Shown: positions 7,468 to 15,364 of the stretch, piece after piece
Layout of the letters: each line of letters opens with the position of its first letter
Numbering within the stretch: the first letter of the stretch is position 1
Translations under genes and position numbers: made by a program
The notes under the pieces: model-generated
What the model saw: the letters and a program-made list of their open reading frames with translations, nothing else
Told to the model about the DNA's origin: nothing
Databases searched by the model: none
DNA from: DATEMK01 sp039914625
Lineage (GTDB): Bacteria > Bacteroidota > Bacteroidia > AKYH767-A > OLB10
Assembly: GCA_039914625.1 (NCBI GenBank)
Contig: JBDSOU010000190.1
Location: forward strand, 1 to 32,458
Reading direction: 5' to 3'
Length of the DNA stretch: 32,458 nucleotides

Positions 7468-8931
7468 ATGGCTGAACTGAAGCGAAAAGCACAGCGTGCA
7501 ATTATCTGGGATTTAGCCGGAACATTTTCGCAGCATGGAATTGGTTTTATTATTTCAATTTTTCTTGCACGTTTATTGCAGCCTGCTGAATTCGGTTTGG
7601 TCGGAATGGCATTGGTAATTATTAACCTGCTTCAGATTTTTTCAGACCTTGGTTTTGCTTCTGCACTTATTCAAAATAAAAACAACACTTCGTTAACCTA
7701 CTCTTCGGTTTTTTATATCAATATCGCTTTCGGTGCTTTTTTGGTCCTTATCTTTCAACTGGGCGCACCCCTTATCGGAAGCTTTTATCATAATGATAAA
7801 GTAACAGAAATAATCCGGTGGCTGTCTTTGAGCATTTTTATCTCCTCGCTGAATATTGTTCAGCGCACCATACTTGCACGAAACATAAATTTCAAAACGC
7901 TCACCATCCGACAAATAATTTCACAGTGCATTGGAGGAGTCTTCGGAATTTATCTTGCGTTTATGAAATGGGGTGTTTTTGCATTGGTAGCACAAAATCT
8001 CATTGCAACATTTGTGGATGTGCTGATTCTCTGGCGTGTGGCTGATTGGTATCCCAAGCTTGAATTTTCATGGAAAGAAGTAAAAAAATTAACCAGCTTC
8101 AGTTCATACAGTTTTATGTCTCAATTGTTAAACAGATTTTTCAGCCGTTTGGATGTATTAGTAGTTGGAAAACTTTTTTCTCCGACTATTCTGGGCTATT
8201 ACAGCCGGGCGGATTCAGTAAATGCATTGGTTACAAAATATTCTTCATCAAGCATCACAAAAGTTTTCTATCCTATCCTGAGTAAAGTTCAGGATGATGA
8301 TGTTCAATACAAAATGATTCTTTTCAAATTACTGCATTTCATTGCATTCATTTCTTTTATGCTCACAGGCATTATGGTTTTTGCCGGTCCGGATATAATT
8401 ATTTGTCTTTTCGGAAAAAAGTGGGAACCATCTGTTTTAATATTCCAGGTGCTTGCGCTGAAATCATTTGTTTTGCCAATCAACTCAATAATTGTCAGCG
8501 CATTTCTTGCTAAAGGAAAATCAAAAGAAAATTTTTGGTACGGCAATGTCAGAAGATTAATTGTATTGCCTGCTTTTGGAGTTGCGTATTTTCTCGGATT
8601 CAATACGTTTCTCTGGGCTGTAGTGATTATTGCCTATATAAACTGGCTGTTTAATAATTTTGTAGTTACAAGGCATTTGAACATTTCGTTTAAAAAACAA
8701 TTTAATACTGTTTTTCCTTACCTGATTATCTTTGCTGCGGGCTATTTTCTAATTTATCTTTTATTTTACAATGTTAAAAGTTTTTTATTTCTCGGAACGT
8801 TGAAATCCCTGGTTTACATTGCGTACTACATGCTCGCAAACTATCTTTTGAAAACTGATTCATTTACTTTTGTCGTGAAAAACGGAATCCACTCATGGGG
8901 TCAGTTAAAGAACTCGCTGAAAAAAGCTTAA
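7468..8931 (+). CDS. Wzx-type polysaccharide flippase (MOP superfamily, WzxC/TuaB-like)
   Basis: A 487-residue polytopic protein with about a dozen or more hydrophobic segments. The opening (AELKRKAQRAIIWDLAG, then FLARLLQPAEFGLVGMA and DLGFASALIQ) is the hallmark of the Polysacc_synt/WzxC group, which turns lipid-linked glycan repeat units across the inner membrane. It pairs with the Wzy-like protein at 21391-22707. The last 26 codons have a decayed copy at 10620-10697 upstream of the first sulfotransferase. The same region also holds a -7-like TACTTTTG (8865-8872) and an out-of-frame 20-codon frame (8895-8957) that ends on the start of the next gene. Confidence 0.93.
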   Translation: MAELKRKAQRAIIWDLAGTFSQHGIGFIISIFLARLLQPAEFGLVGMALVIINLLQIFSDLGFASALIQNKNNTSLTYSSVFYINIAFGAFLVLIFQLGAPLIGSFYHNDKVTEIIRWLSLSIFISSLNIVQRTILARNINFKTLTIRQIISQCIGGVFGIYLAFMKWGVFALVAQNLIATFVDVLILWRVADWYPKLEFSWKEVKKLTSFSSYSFMSQLLNRFFSRLDVLVVGKLFSPTILGYYSRADSVNALVTKYSSSSITKVFYPILSKVQDDDVQYKMILFKLLHFIAFISFMLTGIMVFAGPDIIICLFGKKWEPSVLIFQVLALKSFVLPINSIIVSAFLAKGKSKENFWYGNVRRLIVLPAFGVAYFLGFNTFLWAVVIIAYINWLFNNFVVTRHLNISFKKQFNTVFPYLIIFAAGYFLIYLLFYNVKSFLFLGTLKSLVYIAYYMLANYLLKTDSFTFVVKNGIHSWGQLKNSLKKA

Positions 8932-8957
8932 TGCATCTTCGAGAGAGAAAGCACTGA
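8895..8957 (+). other. 20-codon open frame overlapping the flippase 3' end; possible relic of a sulfotransferase start
   Basis: Reading out of frame within the flippase tail gives MGSVKELAEKSLMHL and a few further residues, ending in TGA that overlaps the ATG of the next gene (TGATG). The first residues closely match the start of the sulfotransferase at 10661 (MRSVKRLAYKNLKSLL), and both have a TAnnTTTG element with 22 bases between it and the ATG. It is more likely a remnant of an ancestral flippase-sulfotransferase junction than a working peptide gene, though a leader-peptide coupling role cannot be excluded. Confidence 0.4.
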
Positions 8958-10585
8958 TGAAAAACTATAAGCTTCTTTTTGTTTTTAGTATATTCGTTGT
9001 GGTAGCATATTTTATTTTCGGAATTTTTTTCCTGAATATTCCTCCGGTAAAAGCGGATGAGCTTTGGGAAATATCGCGCGCTCATTTTCTTTTGAAATAT
9101 CATCATCAGGGTGATCCATTGCTTCCAAAAGAACTTTCGCCATATATGACATCTTTGTTTAATGCCACTTCGGGAAGCAAGTACCAGGGGATAGTAAAAA
9201 CTGCATCACAGGCATTTTTTATTGCATGGGTACCGATTGATGATATTTATGCATTCAGGCTTACAGCTTTTGCATGGAGCCTGCTTGTTTGTTTTCTGAC
9301 TTACCAGGTTGCAATAAAAACCGGGTTGAATAAAGCAATGGCGCTTTTTGCTGCAATATTACTTATTATCACTCCCGAGTTTTTCAGTCACCTTCATAGT
9401 CAGCGTCCGGAAATAATGATTACTGCTGCTTATTTAGCTGGTCTTTTATTTTTCATTTACATTATTGAAATGGAGAATTCATGGAAAAAAACTATCTTAT
9501 TATTTTTTTCAGGAATATATACAGGACTCACTACTATTACTCTTCATCCGAATGCAATTGTAATTCCTGCAACTTTCGGATGCCTTTACCTGCTGCGCGA
9601 ATACAAAAATATTTTTTCTCTTAATACATTGTTTTTCGGCATAAGCATGTTAGCAGGTATATTTTATTTATACTACTTGCAACATGCTCCTGCTGTTATA
9701 TCCGTTGCTGCGGGAGGAGGAAATTTGCTGCAAGGAAGCGGACCTCCGATCCTCAGACGCGGCATTAAAGTTATTATTTCATTGCCGCTGATTTTTTACA
9801 AAAAATTTACTCCGTCAAGTGTATTCGCCAGACCATTCTCACTTCTTTTCTTTCTTGCATCCTGCATCTCATTTTACTATTTATTTAAAAAGAAAAAAAA
9901 CTCTCCAGTATATAAATACATTGATATTTTATTTATTGCTATAGTGGTGCCCCTCATTGTTCTTCCGTTGTTATCATCAAGCAATGGATTCTATAATATT
10001 TTCGTTTTGCCCTTATGTGCCGTTTTAATTGCTGCCGCCATTTACGAACTAAGTCTTACTATTTCCGAAAAAAGCAAGTTAGTGCACATTTTAACCGCGA
10101 TACTGTGTATAATATTTTTATCGGATTTTTCAGGAATTCAAAAGCAAAATGAAAATTCCAAAGAATTTCAACGCATCAGGAAAGAACTTAAAAGTGTTGT
10201 TACGAACCGTAATTCAACAATCATGGGAAGTGGATTGTATTATCTTGATTTCAAAGACCAGCATTATTATTCTGCTTCAGGGTTGAATCCCCGCATAGGA
10301 CGACCGTCACAATCATTTGAAGAAGCAGTGTATGCAGTTCGGGCAAATTACCTGATTATTGACAGAGCATTCATCCACAATATGTACAGAGAAAGAGGAA
10401 AAAACTGGACAGACAGTATGTTCTTTTTCATTAATAATAAATGTGACTTAGTCTCAGCAATTAATGATAATAAATGGGCGCATATTTCAAAAGAGCCAAA
10501 TTATTTTCCTGCACAACTTTCAGATGAGATTAAAAAAAATACTTTTCTGAATAAAATTAATGTATATAGAGTTATTAATTCCTGA
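8957..10585 (+). CDS. GT39-like polytopic membrane glycosyltransferase (GT-C fold)
   Basis: A 542-residue protein with about ten to twelve hydrophobic segments. After the first membrane span comes VKADELWEISRAHF, with the D-E pair in the first periplasmic loop that GT39/ArnT-like enzymes use for catalysis, and HSQRPEIMITAAYL matches the R-PE pattern of the PMT_2 superfamily. Such enzymes use polyprenyl-phosphate sugars to modify glycans or lipids on the periplasmic side, which fits a late decoration step. Donor and acceptor are unknown. It lies between imperfect direct repeats (8854-8931 and 10620-10697), suggesting that it was inserted or exchanged as a unit. The start at 8957 overlaps an upstream TGA. 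Confidence 0.85.
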   Translation: MKNYKLLFVFSIFVVVAYFIFGIFFLNIPPVKADELWEISRAHFLLKYHHQGDPLLPKELSPYMTSLFNATSGSKYQGIVKTASQAFFIAWVPIDDIYAFRLTAFAWSLLVCFLTYQVAIKTGLNKAMALFAAILLIITPEFFSHLHSQRPEIMITAAYLAGLLFFIYIIEMENSWKKTILLFFSGIYTGLTTITLHPNAIVIPATFGCLYLLREYKNIFSLNTLFFGISMLAGIFYLYYLQHAPAVISVAAGGGNLLQGSGPPILRRGIKVIISLPLIFYKKFTPSSVFARPFSLLFFLASCISFYYLFKKKKNSPVYKYIDILFIAIVVPLIVLPLLSSSNGFYNIFVLPLCAVLIAAAIYELSLTISEKSKLVHILTAILCIIFLSDFSGIQKQNENSKEFQRIRKELKSVVTNRNSTIMGSGLYYLDFKDQHYYSASGLNPRIGRPSQSFEEAVYAVRANYLIIDRAFIHNMYRERGKNWTDSMFFFINNKCDLVSAINDNKWAHISKEPNYFPAQLSDEIKKNTFLNKINVYRVINS

Positions 10586-10619
10586 TTGGCTTTTACCTGC
10601 CTGTAGCCTGTCTTTAAAT

Positions 10620-10697
10620 ACTAATTCCTTTACCTTTGTCGCGAAAACCAGAAAAGATTCATGAGGTCAGTTAAAAGACTCGCTTATAAAAACTTGA
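10620..10697 (+). pseudogene. Decayed copy of the flippase 3' end (scar), overprinted by the sulfotransferase start
   Basis: Ungapped alignment to 8854-8931 gives 61 of 78 identical bases. Read in the flippase frame it encodes TNSFTFVAKTRKDS, a stop, then GQLKDSLIKT and a stop, against TDSFTFVVKNGIHS-W-GQLKNSLKKA and a stop in the intact gene: the Trp codon TGG has become TGA, and the terminal stop is at the same place. Four differences are silent in that frame. Weaker likeness seems to reach back to about 10592 with a one-base gap. The relic contains the -7 element and first 12 codons of the sulfotransferase gene in another frame. Confidence 0.85.
10631..10638 (+). promoter_or_regulatory. 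-7 element (TACCTTTG) for the first sulfotransferase gene
   Basis: TACCTTTG matches TAnnTTTG exactly, with 22 bases between it and the ATG at 10661. It lies inside the flippase relic; the matching position in the intact flippase gene reads TACTTTTG (8865-8872), also a consensus fit, so promoter activity may exist inside the flippase coding sequence. Confidence 0.5.
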
Positions 10698-11545
10698 AGT
10701 CATTGCTGCCTGGCAGCGCCCCTGCTTTTTTAATTATCGGTGCGCAAAAGTCGGGCACCAGTTCATTGCATTATTATCTCAGTGCGCATCCCGTTCTTGT
10801 GAAAGGATCACTTAAAGAAATTCATTTTTTTAATAAAGACATAAACTATAATAAAGGAATCAGCTGGTACGAAAATCATTTTAAACATCCCCTGAAAGCG
10901 AAAAAACTTTTTTATGAAGCAACTCCAAATTATTTGTACAGCAAGCCTGCAGCACAGCGAATTCATAGTTACAATCCAGACATAAAACTCATTGTTGTTT
11001 TACGAAATCCTGTTGACAGAGCTTATTCAGCTTGGAATATGTATCACAATTTTTTTTTGAATAAATCAATTCCTGATATTTTATCTAAGAGTTTGCCCGG
11101 TGACAGCAGTTATCTGTTGCATAAATATTTATTTGAAGATCGCAAGGATTTTCCCTCTTTTGAAGAATGTGTTTCGCATGAATTGGAGCATATGAAATCA
11201 AATGCTTTTTTTGGAGAAGAACCCTCTTTTGTCAGAAAAGGAATTTATTGTACTCAGCTAACCGAATACCTGAAATATTTTTCTAAAGATCAGTTATTGG
11301 TTTTTGGATTCAGAGAGCTTGTGGATTCAAAATTAGAAATGCTCCATGCCATTGAAAAGTTCCTCGGTGTTTCACATTACGATTTTAGCAAGGCGCAAAA
11401 GGTTATTGAAAAAATAGTTGTAAAAAAACAAGGCGTGCGTTATGCGGAAAAAATAGATGCATCTGTAAACTTAATGCTGACAGAATATTACAGCTTCTGG
11501 AATCAGAAATTATTTGAATTATTAAGGAAGAAATTGGATTGGTGA
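10661..11545 (+). CDS. Sulfotransferase, heparan-sulfate-type (PF00685-like)
   Basis: A 294-residue soluble protein. The PAPS 5'-phosphosulfate loop is IIGAQKSGTSSLHYYLSAHP (residues about 25-44), with KEIHFFNK and YEATPNYLYS blocks typical of heparan sulfate N- and O-sulfotransferase relatives, and the 3'-phosphate motif VVLRNPVDRAYSAW with the conserved Arg and Ser. It would move a sulfuryl group from PAPS to a hydroxyl or amino group of a sugar in the cytoplasm. No PAPS synthesis gene is in the window. The first 12 or so codons lie on the flippase relic. It is followed by 212 non-coding bases and then a second sulfotransferase of another subtype. Confidence 0.9.
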   Translation: MRSVKRLAYKNLKSLLPGSAPAFLIIGAQKSGTSSLHYYLSAHPVLVKGSLKEIHFFNKDINYNKGISWYENHFKHPLKAKKLFYEATPNYLYSKPAAQRIHSYNPDIKLIVVLRNPVDRAYSAWNMYHNFFLNKSIPDILSKSLPGDSSYLLHKYLFEDRKDFPSFEECVSHELEHMKSNAFFGEEPSFVRKGIYCTQLTEYLKYFSKDQLLVFGFRELVDSKLEMLHAIEKFLGVSHYDFSKAQKVIEKIVVKKQGVRYAEKIDASVNLMLTEYYSFWNQKLFELLRKKLDW

Positions 11546-11677
11546 TTAATACCAATATTTTACATATTTTTGTTTTTCACTCTTTGCATTTCTGAAAAAT
11601 CTTTTTCGAATCAAAGCCAATCTGTAAAAACATCCATCCGTATTTAATTCAAGCATGAGCTAAAGGTAGTTTTATGT

Positions 11678-11685
11678 TATTTTTG
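11678..11685 (+). promoter_or_regulatory. -7 element (TATTTTTG) for the second sulfotransferase operon
   Basis: TATTTTTG fits TAnnTTTG and lies 72 bases before the ATG at 11758, in the 212-base gap after the first sulfotransferase. It would serve the tightly overlapping run 11758-14302. The rest of the gap shows no other structure I can support. Confidence 0.42.
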
Positions 11686-11757
11686 TGCAAAAATTATTGA
11701 ATGGATTGTAATTTCTGACCATTCATTCTTGCATCAATTTATTGCAACAACTATAAG

Positions 11758-12618
11758 ATGAATCCTTTTTTTATTATTGGAAACCCTCGTTCAGGCACAT
11801 CTTTGTTTCGATTAATGTTAACCACTCATCCGAATATTATTATTCCGCCCGAATGTCATTTCTTTTTATGGTTAGAAGAAAAATATAAAAACTGGAAAAG
11901 TTCAACCGGAACTGATGAGCTTTTTAATGATCTTATGACCAGTCGAAAATTTGAAACATGGAATTTAAGCCGGGAAGAAATAAGCCAGGAACTTTCAAAT
12001 GCTCGAGTGAATTCGTTTAGCGATTTTGTTAAAACCATTTATTTGCTGTATGGTAAAAAATCGGGCAAGAAGGATATTTTAGCATGGGGCGATAAAAATA
12101 AATTATGGAAAGAGAAACTGTCTGTTATTGAAAATTATTTTCCATCATGCAGCTATATTCATATTGTCAGGGATGGAAGAGATGTAGCCTGTTCATTTAA
12201 AAATTTATCCAATCGTGATATAAATTCAAAATATGCCCCAAATCTCTCCGGCAAGATTGAAGACATTGCTGAACGATGGAAGTTAAACGTAAATTATATT
12301 TCAGAATTTTTAAATAAAAAAAGAACGGAACAATGGATCGAAATAAGGTATGAAGATTTAGTTGCGCGACCTGAGGAAATTTTAAAAAAAGCAACGAAGT
12401 TTTTAGGAGTGAATTATAATGCAGTCATGCTTGATTATGCCGGCACCAATCAATTTGAACTTTATGAACCCGCAGAATTTATTCAATGGAAAGAAAAACT
12501 TAAAGAATCTCCTGACATTTCAAATGTTGGAAAATATAAAAATGAATTGCAAAAGCAGGAGATAGAATATTTTGAAAACGCCTGCAGGAACGAACTGAGT
12601 CAACACGGATACTTATGA
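11758..12618 (+). CDS. Sulfotransferase family protein (PF13469-like)
   Basis: A 286-residue protein. The N-terminal P-loop-like FIIGNPRSGTSLFRLML (residues 5-21) binds the 5'-phosphosulfate end of PAPS, and IHIVRDGRDVACSF (near 137-150) is the 3'-phosphate motif with its Arg and Ser. The PPECHFF and RYEDLVARPEE blocks are typical of this sulfotransferase group. It differs clearly from the upstream sulfotransferase, so it probably acts on a different position or sugar. Its stop overlaps the next start by four bases (ATGA), so it is coupled to the methyltransferase gene. Confidence 0.9.
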   Translation: MNPFFIIGNPRSGTSLFRLMLTTHPNIIIPPECHFFLWLEEKYKNWKSSTGTDELFNDLMTSRKFETWNLSREEISQELSNARVNSFSDFVKTIYLLYGKKSGKKDILAWGDKNKLWKEKLSVIENYFPSCSYIHIVRDGRDVACSFKNLSNRDINSKYAPNLSGKIEDIAERWKLNVNYISEFLNKKRTEQWIEIRYEDLVARPEEILKKATKFLGVNYNAVMLDYAGTNQFELYEPAEFIQWKEKLKESPDISNVGKYKNELQKQEIEYFENACRNELSQHGYL

Positions 12619-13319
12619 TTACGAGCAGGGATTATTATGATGAGGTTGCAAAAAAATATCATCAGATTCAGGAAAGCAGGTTGCCCTATTTGTTAAGTGC
12701 AGAGCAAATCGTTACCGGGTTAATGAAAGAAAAAAAAATAATTCATTATCTTGACATCGGTTGTGGTGACGCAACAAGAAGTGTCCGAATCATTAATTCC
12801 ATAAATCCGCAATCTGCTGTTTTGCTGGATGAAAGTACAGAAATGATCCGTTTGGCGAGCAACCATGAAAAACAAAATATTAAAATTGTTGAAAATAATT
12901 TCTTAGAATATACAAGTGATGAATCTTATGATCTTATAACAAGTATGTGGAATGTATTCGGTCATTTGGAGTCGAAAGAAATAAAGTTGAAGTTTCTGAA
13001 AAAAGTTTATTCCCTGCTAAGTGAAACAGGCGAATTTTTTTTCGATGTGAATAACAGGTACAACGTGCGTTATTATGGTTTGAAAAATGTACTAAAGAAT
13101 TTTATAAGGGATGTCCTGACTAAGGAAGGTTCAGGAAATTTTTATTTGAATGCCAAAGGCAGTTCATCCAAGGTATATATTCATCATGCTTATGAGTTGG
13201 ATAGTTTAATCAGGCTTACTGGATTTTCAAAGTGTATTAAAATTTACATTGACTATAACACCGGAAAAAAAACCGGCTCTTTCATTTCAGGACAGATCTT
13301 GTATCATCTGAAAAAATGA
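12615..13319 (+). CDS. Class I SAM-dependent methyltransferase
   Basis: A 234-residue protein with motif I YLDIGCGDATR at about 45-55, an acidic end of strand 2 (VLLDEST), and the post-motif region YDLITSMWNVFGHLE then FFFDVNNRYN. The fold is that of small-molecule methyltransferases acting in the cytoplasm; in this setting a sugar O-methyl group or a terminal methyl cap is plausible but not shown. It overlaps its neighbours by four bases on both sides (12615-12618 and 13316-13319), which places it firmly in one transcript between a sulfotransferase and a GT2 enzyme. Confidence 0.88.
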   Translation: MITSRDYYDEVAKKYHQIQESRLPYLLSAEQIVTGLMKEKKIIHYLDIGCGDATRSVRIINSINPQSAVLLDESTEMIRLASNHEKQNIKIVENNFLEYTSDESYDLITSMWNVFGHLESKEIKLKFLKKVYSLLSETGEFFFDVNNRYNVRYYGLKNVLKNFIRDVLTKEGSGNFYLNAKGSSSKVYIHHAYELDSLIRLTGFSKCIKIYIDYNTGKKTGSFISGQILYHLKK

Positions 13320-14302
13320 CAGCAGCGAATTTTCCTTTAGCAAGCATCAGGATAATAACCTATCAAAATGCAGATTTTATAAGGCGCTGTATTGACAGTG
13401 TCTTAATGCAAAAAACCACATTCCCATTTGAAATCTGCATTGGTGAAGACGGATCTACAGATGGTACGAGGGAAACATGCATGGAATATGCTGAAAATTA
13501 TCCGGAAAAAATCAGGCTGTTCTTATGGGATAGAAATGACGAAAGGCGGAAGGGAATGGCGCCTTCTCGATTTAATTTTTTAAATACAATTTCACAGTGT
13601 CGCGGAAAATACATTGCTCTTTTAGATGGCGATGATTCATGGACTGATAAAAATAAGCTGCAGGAACAGGTAACATTTCTTGAAGACAATCCGGAATTCG
13701 CCTTGTGTTTTACAAATATTCGCCTTGTCAATCAATCAGGAAATATCACAGTAAAATCTTTGCTTAATTATAAAACAGATGAATTCACGCATGAATCTTT
13801 TGTGGCTAAAATCTCACCTCCGACCCTAACCACCATTTTCAGGAAAAATGCTTTGCCTTTAAATTATCCGGATGAGTTTTATAAAGTAACAAACGCGGAT
13901 ATGTTTCTCAAATCAATCATAAGTCAGAGTGGAAAAGTGAAATTCATAAATAAAGTAACCGGAAATAAATGCCTTCACGGATCGGGAGTTTACGCTGGAA
14001 CATCTCCGTTTAAAAAAGAAGAAAACAAACTGAAAACCTACCAGGCAATGCTTAAATATTTCAAATCAAAAAAAGTAAAGAACAATATTAAAAGCGCCAT
14101 GAATATTATCTATGCAAAGTTGTTGTTCAATTATCTCAAACAAAGAAAATTCAAACCATTTTTTAATACCCTTTCAGCAACTCTCCGGTTTTATACCCTC
14201 AACTTGCAGGCTCCTCCTATAAAATTTTTTTATGCTCAATTAAGAAATAAAAAATCATCCATCCTAAGCAGGGAGAAAGTTCAAGTTGAAAATCATTTGT
14301 AA
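13316..14302 (+). CDS. Family 2 glycosyltransferase (GT-A fold)
   Basis: A 328-residue protein. It opens with SIRIITYQNADFIRRCIDSVL, has the nucleotide-sugar site GEDGSTDGT (residues about 43-51), and the metal-binding DXD region as LLDGDDSW (about 102-109). The C-terminal 130 residues are basic (many Lys) with no membrane span, so it probably sits on the inner face of the membrane. It should add one sugar to the lipid-linked repeat unit; donor and acceptor are unknown. The next gene follows in the same reading frame after its TAA. Confidence 0.92.
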   Translation: MTAANFPLASIRIITYQNADFIRRCIDSVLMQKTTFPFEICIGEDGSTDGTRETCMEYAENYPEKIRLFLWDRNDERRKGMAPSRFNFLNTISQCRGKYIALLDGDDSWTDKNKLQEQVTFLEDNPEFALCFTNIRLVNQSGNITVKSLLNYKTDEFTHESFVAKISPPTLTTIFRKNALPLNYPDEFYKVTNADMFLKSIISQSGKVKFINKVTGNKCLHGSGVYAGTSPFKKEENKLKTYQAMLKYFKSKKVKNNIKSAMNIIYAKLLFNYLKQRKFKPFFNTLSATLRFYTLNLQAPPIKFFYAQLRNKKSSILSREKVQVENHL

Positions 14303-14353
14303 ATTCGCCTGCCTGCCCAAGGTATCTATTATTTTGATAATTTCCGATTTCAG

Positions 14354-15364
14354 TTGAGTAGCGAAGCATTCCGATTATTGGTTTTAAGATATTTTAGAAA
14401 TGGTTGTTTGAGTCAGCCAGATAAGTTATGGAGTGTTTTTTTCCCATCCGTTCCATTTAATAAAAATGGAAGAAGAGTCGCAGCAGCATTCAGTGAGATT
14501 GAAAACCCGGTTGAGAATTTTGATACAATTATCCATGAAATTCAAAACTATTCGGGAAACAATAACAAGGCAAAAAATATTTCAGATTTTTTGAAAACAA
14601 AAATCAGTGATGATTTGATTGGAGCTTATGTTCATGGAAGCGTAGCGACTTCTGAGGAAATTTCATACAGTGATTTTGACGGATTTATTATTTTGAGAAA
14701 TGAAATTTTTCGCAATGCCGGCAGGTTAAAAAATACCGCAATGATTTTAAAACAGTCCGAAAAAATAATGTTTGAAATGGATCCGCTGCAACATCATGGT
14801 TGGTTCATTCTCACAGAAAACGATTTAAAAAATTATCCTGAATATTATTTTCCGCACGAACTTTTAAATTATTCAAAATGTTTGTTCGGGGAAAATAAAA
14901 TTACAATATACTTAAATAAATCAGGATTCAAAACTGAATTCCATGATTCTTTTAATAAAATGGCTTTGGGAATTTTGAAAAAGCTTGACAACAGAGAGTT
15001 TCTGAAAAACTATTACAGTTTTAAAAATCTTTTAAGCGAGTTCATGCTGCTCCCCTCCTTTTATTTACAGGCAAAATCCGGTAACGGAATATTTAAAAAG
15101 TTTAGTTTTGAAAAAGTGAAAAATGAATTGCAGGAAAAATATAATGTGATGGATGAAATATCTGCTCTCAGAACAAATTGGAATTACCATCCTCCATCGT
15201 TTTACCGCTCATTAAAAAATAAGCCCAGCCTGTTTTCCAGAATATTTTCTGCGAAGAATTTTTCCGAAAGTTTGCCTGCATCTTTGAAAAACAAATTTGA
15301 CGATTCTTTTATTCAGCAGATGAAAGATTTTATTGCCGAACTGAAAATCAATCTTTCAAAATGA
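14354..15364 (+). CDS. Nucleotidyltransferase-fold protein, first of a tandem pair
   Basis: Up to 336 residues. The pol-beta/nucleotidyltransferase signature is visible as VHGSVATSEEISYSDFDGF: Gly95-Ser96, then the metal-binding Asp107 and Asp109. A third acidic position could be the Asp in FEMDPLQHH. The C-terminal half looks helical and matches nothing I recognise. No ATG exists near the start: the frame is open from the TAA of the GT2 gene at 14302, and candidate starts are TTG at 14354, 14378 or 14408, or an ATT/ATC earlier. The stop overlaps the next gene by four bases (ATGA). The family transfers nucleotides to antibiotics, RNA or proteins; the target here is unknown. Confidence 0.72.
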   Translation: MSSEAFRLLVLRYFRNGCLSQPDKLWSVFFPSVPFNKNGRRVAAAFSEIENPVENFDTIIHEIQNYSGNNNKAKNISDFLKTKISDDLIGAYVHGSVATSEEISYSDFDGFIILRNEIFRNAGRLKNTAMILKQSEKIMFEMDPLQHHGWFILTENDLKNYPEYYFPHELLNYSKCLFGENKITIYLNKSGFKTEFHDSFNKMALGILKKLDNREFLKNYYSFKNLLSEFMLLPSFYLQAKSGNGIFKKFSFEKVKNELQEKYNVMDEISALRTNWNYHPPSFYRSLKNKPSLFSRIFSAKNFSESLPASLKNKFDDSFIQQMKDFIAELKINLSK

